Assembly: GCF_025698545.1 (NCBI RefSeq)
Contig: NC_068571.1
Location: 50,501,733 to 50,565,732, forward strand
From: Gossypium raimondii
Lineage: Eukaryota; Streptophyta; Magnoliopsida; Malvales; Malvaceae
DNA length: 64,000 nt
Reading direction: 5' to 3'
Of the stretch, positions 14,265 through 27,090 are shown in pieces (position 1 is the first letter of the stretch; every line of letters begins with the position of its first letter). The position numbers and the translations under genes were made by a program. The notes below the pieces were generated by a model. The model worked only from the letters and a program-made list of their open reading frames with translations, ran no database searches and had not been told where the DNA came from.

Positions 14265-17200
14265 TCAGCATGGCTTGATTTCAAATCCGATACTCAGTAG
14301 CGTTCTAGCTGATTCCATTGCCTTCTCACCTCCAAGGTCTACAGCCTCACCGGTCAATTCACCTTCTGTACCCACTGACCACTTTGTTGATGTAACTTGC
14401 TTTTGCTCTCCATCAGCTATTGCAAGTTGTAAATTGTTCATAGAAGCAGGAGCAGCAGCAGCAACGAGAGGAGCACTTGAAGGGCCATGCCGCTTCTTTG
14501 GTACAGGCATGTCATGGTCATGAACACCTTTATATGTTATAACGACAGCATTTGTATTATCTACAGCTGTCTCAATATGCTTACGAACAGGACACCCAGC
14601 AGAAGTGCATCTATAGTAGTTCCTAGAGAACATTATCAACTAAAAAGATCAGAATGAAGCCAATAGAACCCATACGCATTCAAGTAAATTGGAACTAACA
14701 ACTTAGTTCAAGAAAGAGCTTGCAAGTCTACCAAATTGGTCATCCTGAGAAGCAAAAATGCCCCATATAATTCATAGTGGTTTGGGAGAGATTTAGATAA
14801 ATATAGCACAACATTGCAAAACGAAGTTAACCTGCATGACTTTGCAAAGTATACTAAAAGGGCAAAGTACTGCAGAGACCAAAGGCAATGATAGACCACT
14901 GGAACTTTTTAGCATTAATTGTCATCAAACCCCACAGTATAAATGAATGATTTATCCAATATTTCAATAAAACAAAGATAATATAGTAAACCTTGCAGGT
15001 TCCATATCACAGGCATGTAAAAGAAGCAAACGACCATAACGTAGATTAACAATGATAACAGGTAGACAAAGTAGCCACATGCCTGAGCAGCCACATACAT
15101 TGAGCAATGGTTTGATGGGAAAAACAATGAAACCTTTATCACAAAAGATACTGAGAAGTGAACAAGCACCTGGGATTAGAATTTCCTTTCACCATTTTCT
15201 GTCCATATTTTCGCCATCTATATCCATCGCCAGAGATTCCTACATCACCAGCTGCATGCACAACAAATTTAGGTTTTTTCCCAGCTTTTACAACAGAACC
15301 AGCACAAACTGCATCACCTTTCTTCCTCCTGGTTATCAAGAAAATGAGAAACTATTAAAACCAGGTTAGCAGAGACACTTTTCCATTAATAGTACACATC
15401 AGACATATGTCACGAAGGGGGAAAAGGCAAAGAAAATTCATGGAAAAGCTTGCCTTTTATTTGGTTCTGCTTCACTCAAAAACTCTTTCTTCATTTGCAC
15501 ATCACCGTGCCCATCAGAGCCACTTGAACACTGTCGTTTTCTTTCAGTATGTACAGTTGGTTCTGGTAAAGATTCTTTAGAAGATGTAGAAGGATCAGAA
15601 TCATTAGGTATTCTGCTAGGCTGTTCTCTGACAATTGAAAGAGGCACAGCAGATGATAAAATATTGTTTTCCCTTGTAAAATTCATTTTCCGTGGTGGTT
15701 CATGACTATGTATGCCTTTATTAACAATCTCAATTACATGGCCCGTCTGATCAGAGCATTCTATCTTTTTGACCTGACAATTGGAGAATGTGCATTTGTA
15801 ATAGCTTCGAGAACCTTTAGGACTCTTCACTTGCTTCTGACCATATTTCCGCCAATTGTAACCATCAGACACAGGTGTCTTCACAACGGGAACAAAGGAT
15901 AGCATTTTAAGATTAGAAGGGTTTTGCTGGTTTGCTACAGGAGGAGATGCGCCATTAACCTTCTGATCTAAATGACTTTGTGCTGGTAGAGTTGGAGTGG
16001 GAGGAGATGAAATATCTTGTGTAATAGAAGTTGGTGATGGTTGTGATGAAGAAGTTGGAGAAACAGATGACTGGAGCAGATGTTGTTTTGGAGCTTCTGC
16101 ACGCTGGACAGCCAAACTAGGCAAAACTTTCTGGTGGGCTATCTTAACTTGCTCCTAAAGAAAATTAAACAAAGAACCAAATTGAAAGAACTATTCAATC
16201 ACAGAAAAAAGTTAATTTGTACGTATGTCCTTTCTCATTTATATTAGTCCTGAAGACCTCTAGGAGAAACAGAGGAAGAGATAAGATGTGCAGGTCCTAA
16301 AGAATTGATGACCACAAAGATCTTCCACATCATTGTAATCGTTTAGAACTCGTTCAATTTTCTAACTTGAAGGACGACATACATCACCACTAAAATACTT
16401 CAATTCAACACAATTTGAAGTTATTATTACTGGCAAAACTTTGACAAGGATGATTGGATGTTTGAGGAGATGATTTTTGCATCCTTTAGCCCATTGATTT
16501 ACCATTGAAGTTGATGAAGCTTTATCCTTTAGTGACCACTTTTATATAAAAGATATATTAGATCATTGAGTTCATGCACAATGACCCACATATTTGCAAA
16601 AATAAATAAATTAATCATTAGTATATTTTTTAGAGATTTGGTCGTAACGGGCTTCTAAATATGAACACTTCCATAATAAAGGAGCACACTTGACATGAGA
16701 AACTACCACATTCTTATATCCTATAATTCAACTTTACTACCATATAGGGTGGTGTAGTATTTAATCTTGCAAATTCCAAACAGTCATTTCATGGACCTCC
16801 AACATCGTTGAAAAGAGAAACACAGCCGCCCTCAGCACATTATTTCATGTGCAAAGTGCTTTTAGTAATATATTTGATATTTCAAGGCAACATGGCATAA
16901 AAGGAAAGTCTTTAAGGCAACAAAGTCATCGATCCATACACCACAGAGAAAATCTAATTTTAGTTTCTTTGTGAAAAAGATAGAATCCTCGTAAACACTA
17001 ACGAAATTCGTATGATCGCCAAATAAGGAATCAAACTACGCAGAGAAAAACACAAACAAAAAGTATGGATTTCAAGCAAACAGATAAAGTAAGAACACCG
17101 GAACATCGTAATCGCAATTTTTTTTTTCAAAAATAAAAGAAAAACACAGAAATGAAAGTCTTAAAATGATTATAGTAGCTAAAGAGTAAACTCCTGACCT

Positions 17201-17613
17201 TAGATTCAGCTCCTTCCTTCAATTCCGAAGTAGGATTTTCCCGCAACCCTGAGAGATCAGGGCATACTCGCTTAGAACAATTTCAACATTTTTATTAAAA
17301 AAATTAGGGTAAAAAGAACGAAATTCTTCCATAAAACACTCAGACAAAAATAAACAAAAAAATAAAACTTACTCTCACAACGATCATCATTTGTTAGGGT
17401 TTCCAATTTCGAGGCTCTCACCTCAGCATCACTCGACGGCGCCGTTCCAGCCCCGTGCGACTCATTAACTCTACTCACTCCTTCCTCTTCCTCTTCCTCT
17501 TCATCCTCTAACTCGTCCACTTCTTCTTCTTCTTCTTCTTCCTCCTCCTCCCCTTCTGAATTGTCGTATTGCTTTCCCTCATGTCGTTTTGCTTGGCTCT
17601 CAGTCTCAGCCAT
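14265..17613 (-). CDS. WRKY32: Group I WRKY transcription factor, WRKY32 type
   Basis: This is a nuclear DNA-binding regulator recognising W-boxes. Exons: 17613-17373, 17248-17199, 16154-15454, 15328-15170, 14622-14265; 1509 nt, 502 residues. The N-terminus holds a run of about 30 mostly Glu/Asp residues. WRKY domain 1 ([14 protein letters not shown], zinc ligands C-x4-C and H-x-H in GIHSHEP) is uninterrupted in exon 3. WRKY domain 2 ([14 protein letters not shown], then [14 protein letters not shown] and GVHDHDMP) is split by the conserved phase-2 intron after NPR. The C-terminus [16 protein letters not shown] is characteristic of WRKY32 as I recall it. Intron 3 starts with GC (donor AAAAG/GCAAGC) instead of GT. 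The start ATG at 17613 is the first methionine in frame; the codon context upstream shows only a TTG. Confidence 0.93.
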
Positions 17614-19372
17614 GCCCGATTTTTCCCCAAAGAAACAAAGCAAACAATTTTCGTGCTCTTTTTATTTCCCTGTTAAAAGAATTCGACACTATTCGTTTCT
17701 CAGACCGATAAAAAAGGTCAAGTTTTTTATAAAATCCCTGTACTTTTTCCTTTTTTAGATTTAATCTTTCAATTGTAATATTCATTATATCTAGTCCCTC
17801 TTTTAAAATATTTATTTTTAATCTCGAGACCAATTTTTTCATAAATTCTATCACATAATTTGACATGCCTTATTTTACATATATATTTTTGATATTTGTC
17901 TAAATGTACACAAAATAATATATATATCTTATATAACCACATGTTCAAAAATAAGTCATACAAATTATTTGATGAAATTCATTAAAAAGCAGTATTCTTA
18001 GGATTTAAATACAAATTTCAAATAATAAAATAACTAAAAACAATCAAATTATAAAGAAATTAAATCTGTAAAAAAAATAAAGTACAGGGATCTTCCATAA
18101 AATTCTACCGGAAAACTGGACGTGTCGTTTTAATATGTTTATAACTTGAAACGGTATGGAATAGATTTGGAGAGAGAATGAAAGAGAAAGGGGAAAAAGG
18201 TTGCTTTAAAAGAAGGAAAGGAAGAGAGAGAGAGTAGAAGGGTATATATGTCTTTCTTTGACTTGAATTGACTCATCTTTTCTTTCCCAGGTGGTTTTTA
18301 CGTGTAACAGAAAACTCCGTTGATCTCTCCGTTACTTTAGATGCGGTGGATCACCGTTGATATTGTTGACTTTGACTCATTCCTTTGATCGACGTCGTTT
18401 CGCTGGCCCTGGCCCGGCCCTCTTTTTGCCTTTTCGATGGAGTGGTGTGTTATTTGGATTCTTATTCCCCGACATCAAAAATTAATGTGTCACAAAATCG
18501 GGGCCTAGTAACGCTCCACGTGAATTTCTGAATGATAAGACAAAAATTATAAATTACTCCAATTTTCAAATTCTCTACTCTCCTCATCCGAATGTTTTAA
18601 TCTTTTTCTATTATTTGGTCATGGTATCGGGCGGGGCAATTTAGGTTTTTTTTCACCTCAACTTCGATTTTTTTGTTATCTTCCGGATCAACATTCGATT
18701 GAATCGAGTAAAAACTTCTCAAAACTGATGAGTTTTATTTCATTATTCTAATTCGGTTTTTTCTAATTTAGTAGAGTAGAATGAAATTCGAGTTGAGTCG
18801 AATAAATTTATTTGAATTAAAAAAATTAAACTGATTATATTGAAATCTTGTTGATAATATGACTAAATTTCAAGTTAAATAACATAAATACCATATATTA
18901 AGAAAATAAGTTATACTATATATTTTAACGGTAGTTTTTGATACACTGCCAGTAGAATATTTTAATTCAGAATAATCTCAAAACTTCGCATGAACTTTGT
19001 TCTGATGTGTAATTGATACATGGAACTTGGATAGTGGTTAAAATGTATACATGAAACTTTAATTTTGATTCAATTATACGTATTTAAAGAACTAAATACA
19101 TAAATTTATTGTATACAATATGTAAACGTAAATTGATCTAAAATGATAATTGTGTTAGCGATTGTGAAAATTGAATGGAATAAAAATATCATATATAAAA
19201 ATGCACGAAATCAAAGTCCATATAAATAGCGCACATTTGTTCAAAGTTCATATATAGTTTTAAGATTTATCTCATTTAAAATTTTGAGTAATGTTTTATT
19301 AATATAATTTTTTTTAAATACCAACTTTTATTTTCTTAATATACTTTAAATAGGACATATGTCACCCCATAG
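17614..19372. other. Intergenic region upstream of WRKY32
   Basis: No gene is visible. The first part should hold the WRKY32 5' UTR and promoter; CT-rich and GA-rich tracts occur near 18180-18240. At 18670-18900 the words 'ttcgattgaatcgag' and 'attcgagttgagtcgaataa' match the TIR family found at 30647-31247 and 38282-38907, so this is probably an eroded third copy. Confidence 0.5.
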
Positions 19373-19382
19373 GGTTTAAAAT

Positions 19383-19695
19383 AGAGGTGCTCATGGGCCG
19401 GGCGGCCCGGCCCGACGGCCGCCCGAAATATGGGATGGTTCGGGTAAAAATATAGGCCCGAAATACGGGTTTGGGCAAAAAAAGAGACCCTTTTAGAAAA
19501 CGGGCCGGGCCTCGGGCACCACTTTTTGGCACGGGCCCGGCCTGAATATAATAAATATATATTTTTTATTTTTAAAATATTTTTTTTATTTTTTTATTTT
19601 TAAAATAATTTTTTGGTGTTTATTAAAAAAATGAGCCGGGACGGGCTTGGACTTAGAACTTTTTTCTAGGCCCGGCCCGGCCCATAAGCACCTCT
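19383..19695. mobile_element. GC-rich-ended TIR element, relative of 3433-4088
   Basis: The ends AGAGGTGCTCATGGGCCGGG and, inverted, CCCGGCCCATAAGCACCTCT share the family's terminal sequence. The flanking 10-mers GGTTTAAAAT and AGTTTAAAAC agree at 8 of 10 positions, consistent with an aged 10-bp target duplication. The interior is short, T/A-rich and non-coding. Confidence 0.8.
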
Positions 19696-20233
19696 AGTTT
19701 AAAACAACCAAATAGATATGAACTTATTTATTATCGAGTCAATATCTCAATAATGAATTTACCAAATACCCTTCATCTTTTATAAATAATATATATTATT
19801 TTAAGGATAAATTTATCTTTTCATATACGATCTGGAAAAATAGATACGCATAATGAAATTTGAACACAAAATATTATAATTTTAAATATTATAATTTTAT
19901 CATTTTAATAAAAATCATTATTATATTGTTGATGTAACATAATCTAGTATTTAAATATTGATTCCATTAAGCAAATATTCCATTGATGAAAACTATAGGC
20001 CCCAAGCCGTATTCAGCAAAACGATATAAAAGAGAGAGAGAATGCAAGGACCAAACCAAAGAGGGAAACATGGAATCGAATGACTTGGAAGAATATGTGG
20101 TAGTGGCTTAATTTTCTTTTAGTTTTAGTAAAAGGGCCTAACTAGCATTTTTCTATTTACACATATTACTACTATTAAGCTTCAGGGAAGTCCACCTTTG
20201 ATTTGATTTTAGAATCCTTTTAGTTTTTTTTTT

Positions 20234-20937
20234 GGCTTAATGATAAATTTGGTCACTAATATTTACATGTTTTCTCAAAATGGTTCTAATTGTATTTTTG
20301 AATTTTTTTTTGCCATTAACCGTAATTTGTTTTTCAAATTACTTTTTTAATAAATTTGATGAAAGTACTGTTAAAAGCGGGATGATGTGAAATTTCATAT
20401 GTGAAATATTTTAATGAGATATAATTTATTACTTAGATAATCTAATAAAATAATTACATGTGAAAATAATAAAATAATTCATGAAGTTAAAAATAACAGT
20501 TAATTTAAAGAAAATAAACCCAATTATCTAAAAATATTTCAAAATGAATGCACACATCAAGTATTTTCGTTTTGATTTATTAATTATTTTTAAAAATTTG
20601 CACGATAAACAAACATATGCATTCATTTTGAAACTTTTTTAGATAATTAAGTTTACTTTTTTTTCTAAATTAAGAGTTTTTAATTTCAAGTATGATTTAG
20701 TTATTTTATTATTTTCACATGTAATTATCTTATTGGGTTACCTATGTAATAAATTACATCTTATTAAAAATATTTCATATTATCCTCGTTAATTTTTTAA
20801 TAGTACTTTCATCAAATCTATTAGAAAAATAGTTCAAAAAGAAAACAAATGTTGATGGCCAAAAATGCTCAAAAATATAAACAGGGTCATTTTGATAAAA
20901 ACATGTAAACGTTAGTGGCCAATTTTGTCATTAAGCC
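20234..20937. mobile_element. Large fold-back (palindromic) element
   Basis: The left arm starts GGCTTAATGATAAATTTGGT and the right arm ends with the inverse ACCAATTT..TCATTAAGCC. The arms match over most of their roughly 340 bp with scattered changes, so a transcript would fold into a long hairpin. The flanks are T runs (10 and 8 T), consistent with a T-rich target duplication. No coding capacity. Confidence 0.8.
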
Positions 20938-20995
20938 TTTTTTTTCCTAAAAAAAAAACAATTTAGGAATCTGATTCTTCGATCTATTTCTTTTA

Positions 20996-21781
20996 GGGTA
21001 AACTATCAAAATAATCACTTTTGTTTATCTCAAATTACATTTTAGTCATTTATGTTTGAAATGTTTCGTTTTAGTCACTTATGTTAACGTGTTGTAACAT
21101 TTTAGTCACTGAGCCGTTGATTGTCGTTAACGGTGTGATGGTAAGCTAACATGACACGTTAAATCATCATTTCAAACAAAAATTTTAGGTTAATTTATAC
21201 AATTAATCCCCATATTTTTTCGTTTTGAACAATTTAATTTTTTTCTTTTATGTTATTTTAACTTTTAATTTTTTTATTTATTTTTCATTCTCTTCTACTT
21301 CTCTTTTGTTTTCCTCCTTTTCCGTCTCTTTTAATGTAGTTTTGTATGTTTTTGTTAAAGCTAGTCCCTATATTTTTATTTTTTGAACAATTTAATTTTT
21401 TCTTTTTATTTCTTTATTTTCCTTTTCTTCTTCCCTTTAATATTAACAAATGTAAAATATAGAAAACTACATTAAAAGCAGATGGAGAAGGGAGGAAAAG
21501 AGAGAGAAGTAGAAGAGAATGAAAATAAAGAAAAAAAAAGGAAAGTTAAAAGAACAAAAAGGAAAAATTTAAATTACTCAAAATGAACAAAATATGGAAA
21601 CCAATTGTATAATTTAACCTAAAATTTTGTTTGAAATAATTATTTAACGTGCCATATCAACTTACCGTTACACGTTAACAACAATTAACGGCTTAGTGAC
21701 TAAAATGTAACATTTCAAATATAAGTGATTAAAATATAACCTAAGATAAACAAAAAAAGAGACTATTTTGATAGTTTACCC
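20996..21781. mobile_element. Large fold-back element with near-perfect 9-bp target duplication
   Basis: It starts GGGTAAACTATCAAAATAA and ends with the inverse ATAGTTTACCC. The arms of about 380 bp stay complementary almost to the centre. The flanks TTTCTTTTA (20987-20995) and TTTCTTTCA (21782-21790) match at 8 of 9, as expected for a Mutator-type insertion. It begins 58 bp after the previous fold-back element and ends 329 bp from the kinase stop codon. Confidence 0.85.
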
Positions 21782-22110
21782 TTTCTTTCATTAACTAATT
21801 CTTTAATACAATTTTGTGCTTAAAGTACTATATTTTTAATAAAAATAAATATTTAATTATCTAAATTTTAACATAATATAAATTTAAAATGTCGATTTGT
21901 AGAATCAAAATATTTCAGCAGGAATTTAATCTTGAAATACATACGAGAGTTAGACCGAGCAAATAATTGATTTTCCATTGAAATGATAAACCCTTAAAAC
22001 TAGGATGCCAAGAATGGAAAAGTGAAGAGAAAGATAGCAGGGTCCAAGACATAATTTAACAATCACTATACATATATCCCCTGCCATGGTGATTCTTATA
22101 TCATTGTTTT

Positions 22111-24537
22111 TCATACAGTAGCTCTTGGTTCAATATCTTTGAGAAGACCAACAATCTGTTGCATGGTTGGTCGCTTGTTGGGAACATCAGCTGTGCATAA
22201 ATATCCAATCTTCAGGGCCTCCTCCATTAGATAACCTGGCCCTGTTTCACGGATTTTAGGATCAATAGCTTTCGATCCTTGGCTCTTTCTCACCAACCCT
22301 CGAACCCAACTCACTAAATTTGCTGCTTGTTCCTCTGGATAATCATCTCCAATTGGCTTTTTCCCTGTTGTTAGCTCAAACAAAACAACCCCAAAGCAAT
22401 ATACATCGGATTTTGGTTCAGGTGGTACAATTTCATCCTCTGCACCAGTCGCAAAAACACTAGCTAGTCCAAAATCAGATAATCTAGGCTCTAAATTTGA
22501 GTCAAGATAAACACTACTAGCTTTAACATCTCTGTGGGTTAATGGAGGTGAGCAACCGTGATGAAGAAATGCCAGTGCTCGTGCAACACCAAGGGCGATT
22601 TTGTATCGAAATCCCCAGGTTTGCAATAGTCCTTTAGACCCAACATTGTGTACACCATTGTTGCCTTCTTCTTCCCATGTATCAGTGCTCCAATCCTCAG
22701 TTGCTTGAACACCAAGTGGCAAGTCGTAGAGCAAGTTCTGCAAGTTCCCATTCTCCATGTAATCATAAATGGCAATCCTTTGATCCCCAGCCAAGCAATA
22801 ACCAGTTAATGGAACAAGATTGGGGTGTTTGATTCGACCAAGAGACTCGAGCTCTCTTGCAGCTTCTTGGTTTGTTAATCTTGATCCATGAACCAAAACT
22901 TTAACAGCTACATGGTTTCCACCAGGCAGAAATCCCCTATAAACAGGCCCGAATTTCCCTTCTGCTAGTAGTGTGCCTCGATCGAAATTAGAAGTTGCAG
23001 TCAAGAGGTCTGCAAATGTTAGATTTAATAATGGTTTCTCAAATATCACTACTGGGACTGATGCTGCCTGCTTAACATCAGCCACCCATGTGGTTGAATC
23101 CGTTTGAAAGGAAAAAGGACCTGAAATGTTCTCCTCTTTATATGAAGGTTGCTTAACAATCCATGTCATGGATTTCTTTCTGCAACTAAAGGCTAATAAT
23201 AGCAATCCACCAAGCAAGCAGACCACGGAGAGGGTTAAAGCTAGGGCAAGCTTGAACCCTTTATGTGTGTGGGGTCTTCTTTTGAAAAGGGCAGGATTTG
23301 CAGCAATAGGGCAATTGTTTAATGAGCCATAAAAGGCTGTTTCCAAGATCTCAGAAGATAACCCTGAATCACAAAGGGTTAAGTTGTTGTAAGAGAAGTT
23401 GTATCTCTCCATAAAATGGAGTTTTTCCAAGAGAGAAATGGGGATTTCTCCACTCAAATTGTTGTGTGAAACATCAAGTGATTTGAGGTTTTGGTTAGCC
23501 AGTGATGGAATGTGGCCAATGAGGCTGGTTTTAGACAAGTTGAGATACTCTAAACCCAAAAGCATTTCAATTCTCGGGAATTTTTGGCTAGCAAATCTAT
23601 TACATGCAAGATTAAGATGTCTAAGATTCTGAGCTTGACTGAGATTCATGAAAATTTCTCCACTGAGTTGGTTCTCAGATAAGTCTAGATAAATCAAATG
23701 AGACCACTTGAATTGTACCTGAGAAATGTGACCTTGAAACTCGTTCTTGCTGAGGTCAATCACTTCCAACTGCCCTTGAAATACACCCACGACTGAACCC
23801 TTAAACAAGTTCCTGGAAATGTTAAGGCTTGTTAGAGACTTCATTTCGGCAACATCCATAACCCTGCCATGAATCTCATTTCTAGCAAGGTTTAAAGTTT
23901 TGAGCTTAGGAAATGCAGCACCAAAACCATCTGGCAAGGAACCATTTAGATGGTTTGAAGAGAAATCAAGTGAAACCAAAGACTGGCAATTTAGAATTCC
24001 TTCAGGAATGCTCCATTCAAACCCATTACCACCAAGCTTAAGAACTTTCAAACTAACTAGTGAGCTTATAGTTGTAGGAATTTCCCCAGAGAAATTATTA
24101 CCAGAGAGATCCATAACTTCAAGCAGACCAAAGTTGACAATATTGTTTGGGAGAGACCCTGAAATCTGATTATATGAGAGGTTAAGACTCTTAAGTGAGA
24201 CTAAACTCCAAAAATCTGAAGGCAAAGCAGTGATTTTGTTATTGCTAAGATCCAATGACTGAAGCTGAGCTAACTTTCCAATGGTGGTATCAGGAATCAA
24301 ACCAGAAAGGCCTAAACCTGAAGCCTTCAATGCAATAACATTCTCCTTGGTATCATCACAATTCACCCTCACCCACGAACAAACAGAACCAGGGAAGTTG
24401 TAAGACAAAGAAGAGTTTGAACCCATTTTGTTCAAGAAGTTAGAGACATAAAACCCATCAGTGTTGGGTAGTTGACAAGTAAAATGCTTGAAGAAGAGTG
24501 ATAGAATTAGTAAAGAACCAAAGAAACCAAAACCCAT
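22111..24537 (-). CDS. Leucine-rich repeat receptor-like kinase (At2g24230 type), intronless
   Basis: This is a plasma-membrane receptor-like kinase of 808 residues in one exon. The start used is ATG 24537 ([16 protein letters not shown]), which begins a signal peptide; codons further upstream in frame lack an ATG. Residues of about 60-390 are LRRs (repeats such as [23 protein letters not shown]). A transmembrane helix ([19 protein letters not shown]) lies near residues 428-448 and is followed by basic CRKK. The kinase domain is near residues 515-800 with VAVK, HRDVK and SDFG present and PPE in place of APE. The glycine loop is [12 protein letters not shown], with Ala at the first glycine position. 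No ligand is known to me. Fold-back MITEs lie just beyond its 3' end. Confidence 0.93.
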   Translation of the reverse strand: MGFGFFGSLLILSLFFKHFTCQLPNTDGFYVSNFLNKMGSNSSLSYNFPGSVCSWVRVNCDDTKENVIALKASGLGLSGLIPDTTIGKLAQLQSLDLSNNKITALPSDFWSLVSLKSLNLSYNQISGSLPNNIVNFGLLEVMDLSGNNFSGEIPTTISSLVSLKVLKLGGNGFEWSIPEGILNCQSLVSLDFSSNHLNGSLPDGFGAAFPKLKTLNLARNEIHGRVMDVAEMKSLTSLNISRNLFKGSVVGVFQGQLEVIDLSKNEFQGHISQVQFKWSHLIYLDLSENQLSGEIFMNLSQAQNLRHLNLACNRFASQKFPRIEMLLGLEYLNLSKTSLIGHIPSLANQNLKSLDVSHNNLSGEIPISLLEKLHFMERYNFSYNNLTLCDSGLSSEILETAFYGSLNNCPIAANPALFKRRPHTHKGFKLALALTLSVVCLLGGLLLLAFSCRKKSMTWIVKQPSYKEENISGPFSFQTDSTTWVADVKQAASVPVVIFEKPLLNLTFADLLTATSNFDRGTLLAEGKFGPVYRGFLPGGNHVAVKVLVHGSRLTNQEAARELESLGRIKHPNLVPLTGYCLAGDQRIAIYDYMENGNLQNLLYDLPLGVQATEDWSTDTWEEEGNNGVHNVGSKGLLQTWGFRYKIALGVARALAFLHHGCSPPLTHRDVKASSVYLDSNLEPRLSDFGLASVFATGAEDEIVPPEPKSDVYCFGVVLFELTTGKKPIGDDYPEEQAANLVSWVRGLVRKSQGSKAIDPKIRETGPGYLMEEALKIGYLCTADVPNKRPTMQQIVGLLKDIEPRATV

Positions 24538-26640
24538 TTGAGCTAACAGGTCAAAACTTAGAAGCAACAACAAAATGAGTACTCCTCTCGGAAGAATGGA
24601 TGGTTATTTTCAAAGGGGAAAAAAATGATTTTTTTTAATTAAAAATGAAGCTTTGAGTGTCTTAGAACAAAGTGTGACCTTACCTTGTCTGGCATTGCAA
24701 GTCTATCAAAGCCAACAAAACAAAAAGCAACCAAAGTACTTTTGTGTCTTTGTCTCTACATAGGGCATAAAAAAAGCTCCATTCCTTTTTCAAAGGTTTT
24801 GGGCTGAAAATAATTATTACCACTCAAGAAGAGAAGAATCCATAAACAAGTTATGGAGAAGATAGAGAAGCAGAGACAAAGGGTGTATTGGGAAGGCAAA
24901 GATATGGTAGTTTGAAACTGTCAGAACTCTGAAGTTGAGCTCATTTAAATGAAATACAGTTCATTAATTTAATACACAGGTATAATCAAATTTTCGAACA
25001 TGACAAACAAAATTATATATAATCGAGGATGGTGGATTTATCAAGTATGTTGGTGGCTATTCAATGATTATTGAGGGTTCATCATTTTTTTTCCTGCCTA
25101 ATTCTCTTACTTCTTTCCTTTTCTTTATTGTGTAACTCAATCAATGTAAACAAAAATATAGTTTAATACTTGCTATATTTAGCATTTATGAAGATTAAAA
25201 ATATCATAATTTAAACTTATTGGTTTAGATTTGAATCGTGTTAATCGTATTGTTGTTAAAATTTTACTCTCCTCCTATACTTCGTTAAAAAATATATATT
25301 ATAATCTTCACTGGTCAAATAAAATTTAATTCGATTTGAAATCTATTTAAATTTAATCTTATTTATTAATAAAATTGAAATTCAAAACTTTAGTTAATAT
25401 TTTCAACATCAAAACTAATTCATTCAGCAATAACCCCCAAAAAAAAACCATCTCTTTGTTAATTAGATAATATGCATAGATGTAATAAAAGAAAATTTGA
25501 TACAAACGAGGTTAGATTCCTTGTCTGAAATGGGTTCGAGCCCTGTGCCCTAAATTTTTGCAAACAATTCCTATTATTTTAGTTTTATTTTATATTCTCA
25601 TTGTTTATTTAAATAAAACAAAACATTATAGCAATATTTCTTTTAATAGAAAATTATTAATCCATTCTATGGTATGCAATTCGAGGAAAAAAAACATAAC
25701 AAACATTTGTTGTAAGCAGTGATGGATAAGCTCTATCAACACAGTAAAAGCTTCAGTTTTAGCATCAATAGAATATTATGACACGTTAATAATTAACTTT
25801 ATCACAACTTAAATACGGCATATTTAGAGTGATTGCAAACAATTAATACGATAAAGAAATTAACTCTGAATGGGCAAAAGTAGCATGCAAAAATCGACAA
25901 GAGAACCTAGCATCCACTAAATTGGAGAAGACAAATACTTATAGATCGACAAGACAAACACATTCTCCAAGAGCCGGCAAAAGCTTATAAAAGTGAGACT
26001 TATTAAACAATAGAAAACAAACCAAAACACATATGAAACTTAAGACAATATGGGTTCAAATCGACTCGTGAAATTATTTATTATTTTAAAATACTCTCAA
26101 AATAGAAACATATTAGCAAGTCGGCGAAGAATCACTAGTAGTTTCTGAAAAGAGAGACACTGTCATCTCTCCGTCACAATTTGTGAAAATAGTAAAGATA
26201 TTCATAAAATAAATTTGTAAACTGAAAAGAGATAATATATAAAGTGAATGAAGGAAAAAAAAAAAGAAAAAATTGATAGAAGAGAAAAATAAACAAATAG
26301 TAATCAGCTCGAAAACAAACCGCTTTTGCTCGAGAGCAATATTTAAGTTAATAGGACTTGGGTAAAATAAAATAAACGGGACAGGGCACTGGTAAGTAAC
26401 ACTTATGTCAAAATTTTGAAAACGTGGGAGGTATATCATCATTAGTAATCATCACTAGATTCACTACTATCCACTCATAAAAATAAAAATAGGTAATTTA
26501 CATTATTATTCTTCCCATTATTAATATTTTTTATTTTCATCACTAAATTAAATAATAATAATTTTGTTATAAACATTTTTTATTGGCTTTATTTTAGTCA
26601 TTTTTTGTTAAATAATCAATGAAAATAAGTACGTGATTTT
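24538..26640. other. Intergenic region upstream of the LRR kinase
   Basis: Bases close to 24538 should contain the kinase 5' UTR and promoter. The rest is AT-rich with no gene visible. A tRNA-like T-arm word occurs near 25530 but no tRNA folds there. Confidence 0.4.
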
Positions 26641-26934
26641 TTTAAATGGGTATCGATAAGGATCTAAACATGTAGTTTGGCTGAAGAATCCATAGCTCCC
26701 AAACAAGGGTTCCCATAGACAATGCGAATTATTGAGGTCAAATTTAGTGATGAGGTTCGTTAGAGATCTGCAAAGGGAAATGAAAAGTCAAAACCCGATG
26801 CTTAGGTCCGCAATGTGCTTAGTGGATGAAGTATATAAGAATGTTAAATAGCAGGGTGAGGTCTCCTACCTCTGCTGCAGACATGCTACCTTATTTATAG
26901 GCTTTTTGGCTCCTGCCCTGTCGATGCTGTTGAG
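26641..26934. repeat. Left part of an unidentified moderately GC-rich sequence, split by MITEs
   Basis: This stretch and 27905-28185 have similar composition, unlike the AT-rich surroundings, and appear to be one older sequence interrupted by the two elements between them. No coding frame or known family was recognised. Confidence 0.35.
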
Positions 26935-27090
26935 TTAGGGTGGGTTTGGATGGGCGGTTGGGTGTAGTGTGGTGCGTTTAGCTTACTTTTTGTTTTACGC
27001 TACAGTGTCGCTACAGTATCTAATCTCACCGCCACCGCTATTTTTACACTAACCGCAGGTAAACGCACCGCCCATCCAAACCCACCCTTA
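26935..27090. mobile_element. Short hairpin MITE, 156 bp
   Basis: The left end TTAGGGTGGGTTTGGATGGG and the right-end inverse (CCCATCCAAACCCACCCTTA) are almost perfect inverted repeats of about 24 bp including GCGGT. Inner parts (GCGTTTA.., CACCGCCACCGC) continue the fold. The 'GGTTTGGATGGG' style end is typical of plant hAT-like MITEs. It abuts the related larger element that follows. Confidence 0.75.

Noticed and set aside
17561..17963. Frames around the WRKY32 start and upstream
   Set aside because: Shadows of the acidic first exon or AT-rich chance frames without ATG.
24538..24573. Twelve extra N-terminal residues for the LRR kinase
   Set aside because: The extension would begin at a TTG codon; the first ATG at 24537 starts a good signal peptide.
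25500..25560. tRNA-like T-arm (GGGTTCGAGCCC)
   Set aside because: No matching acceptor stem, D-arm or anticodon arm can be formed upstream; probably a SINE-like or chance word.
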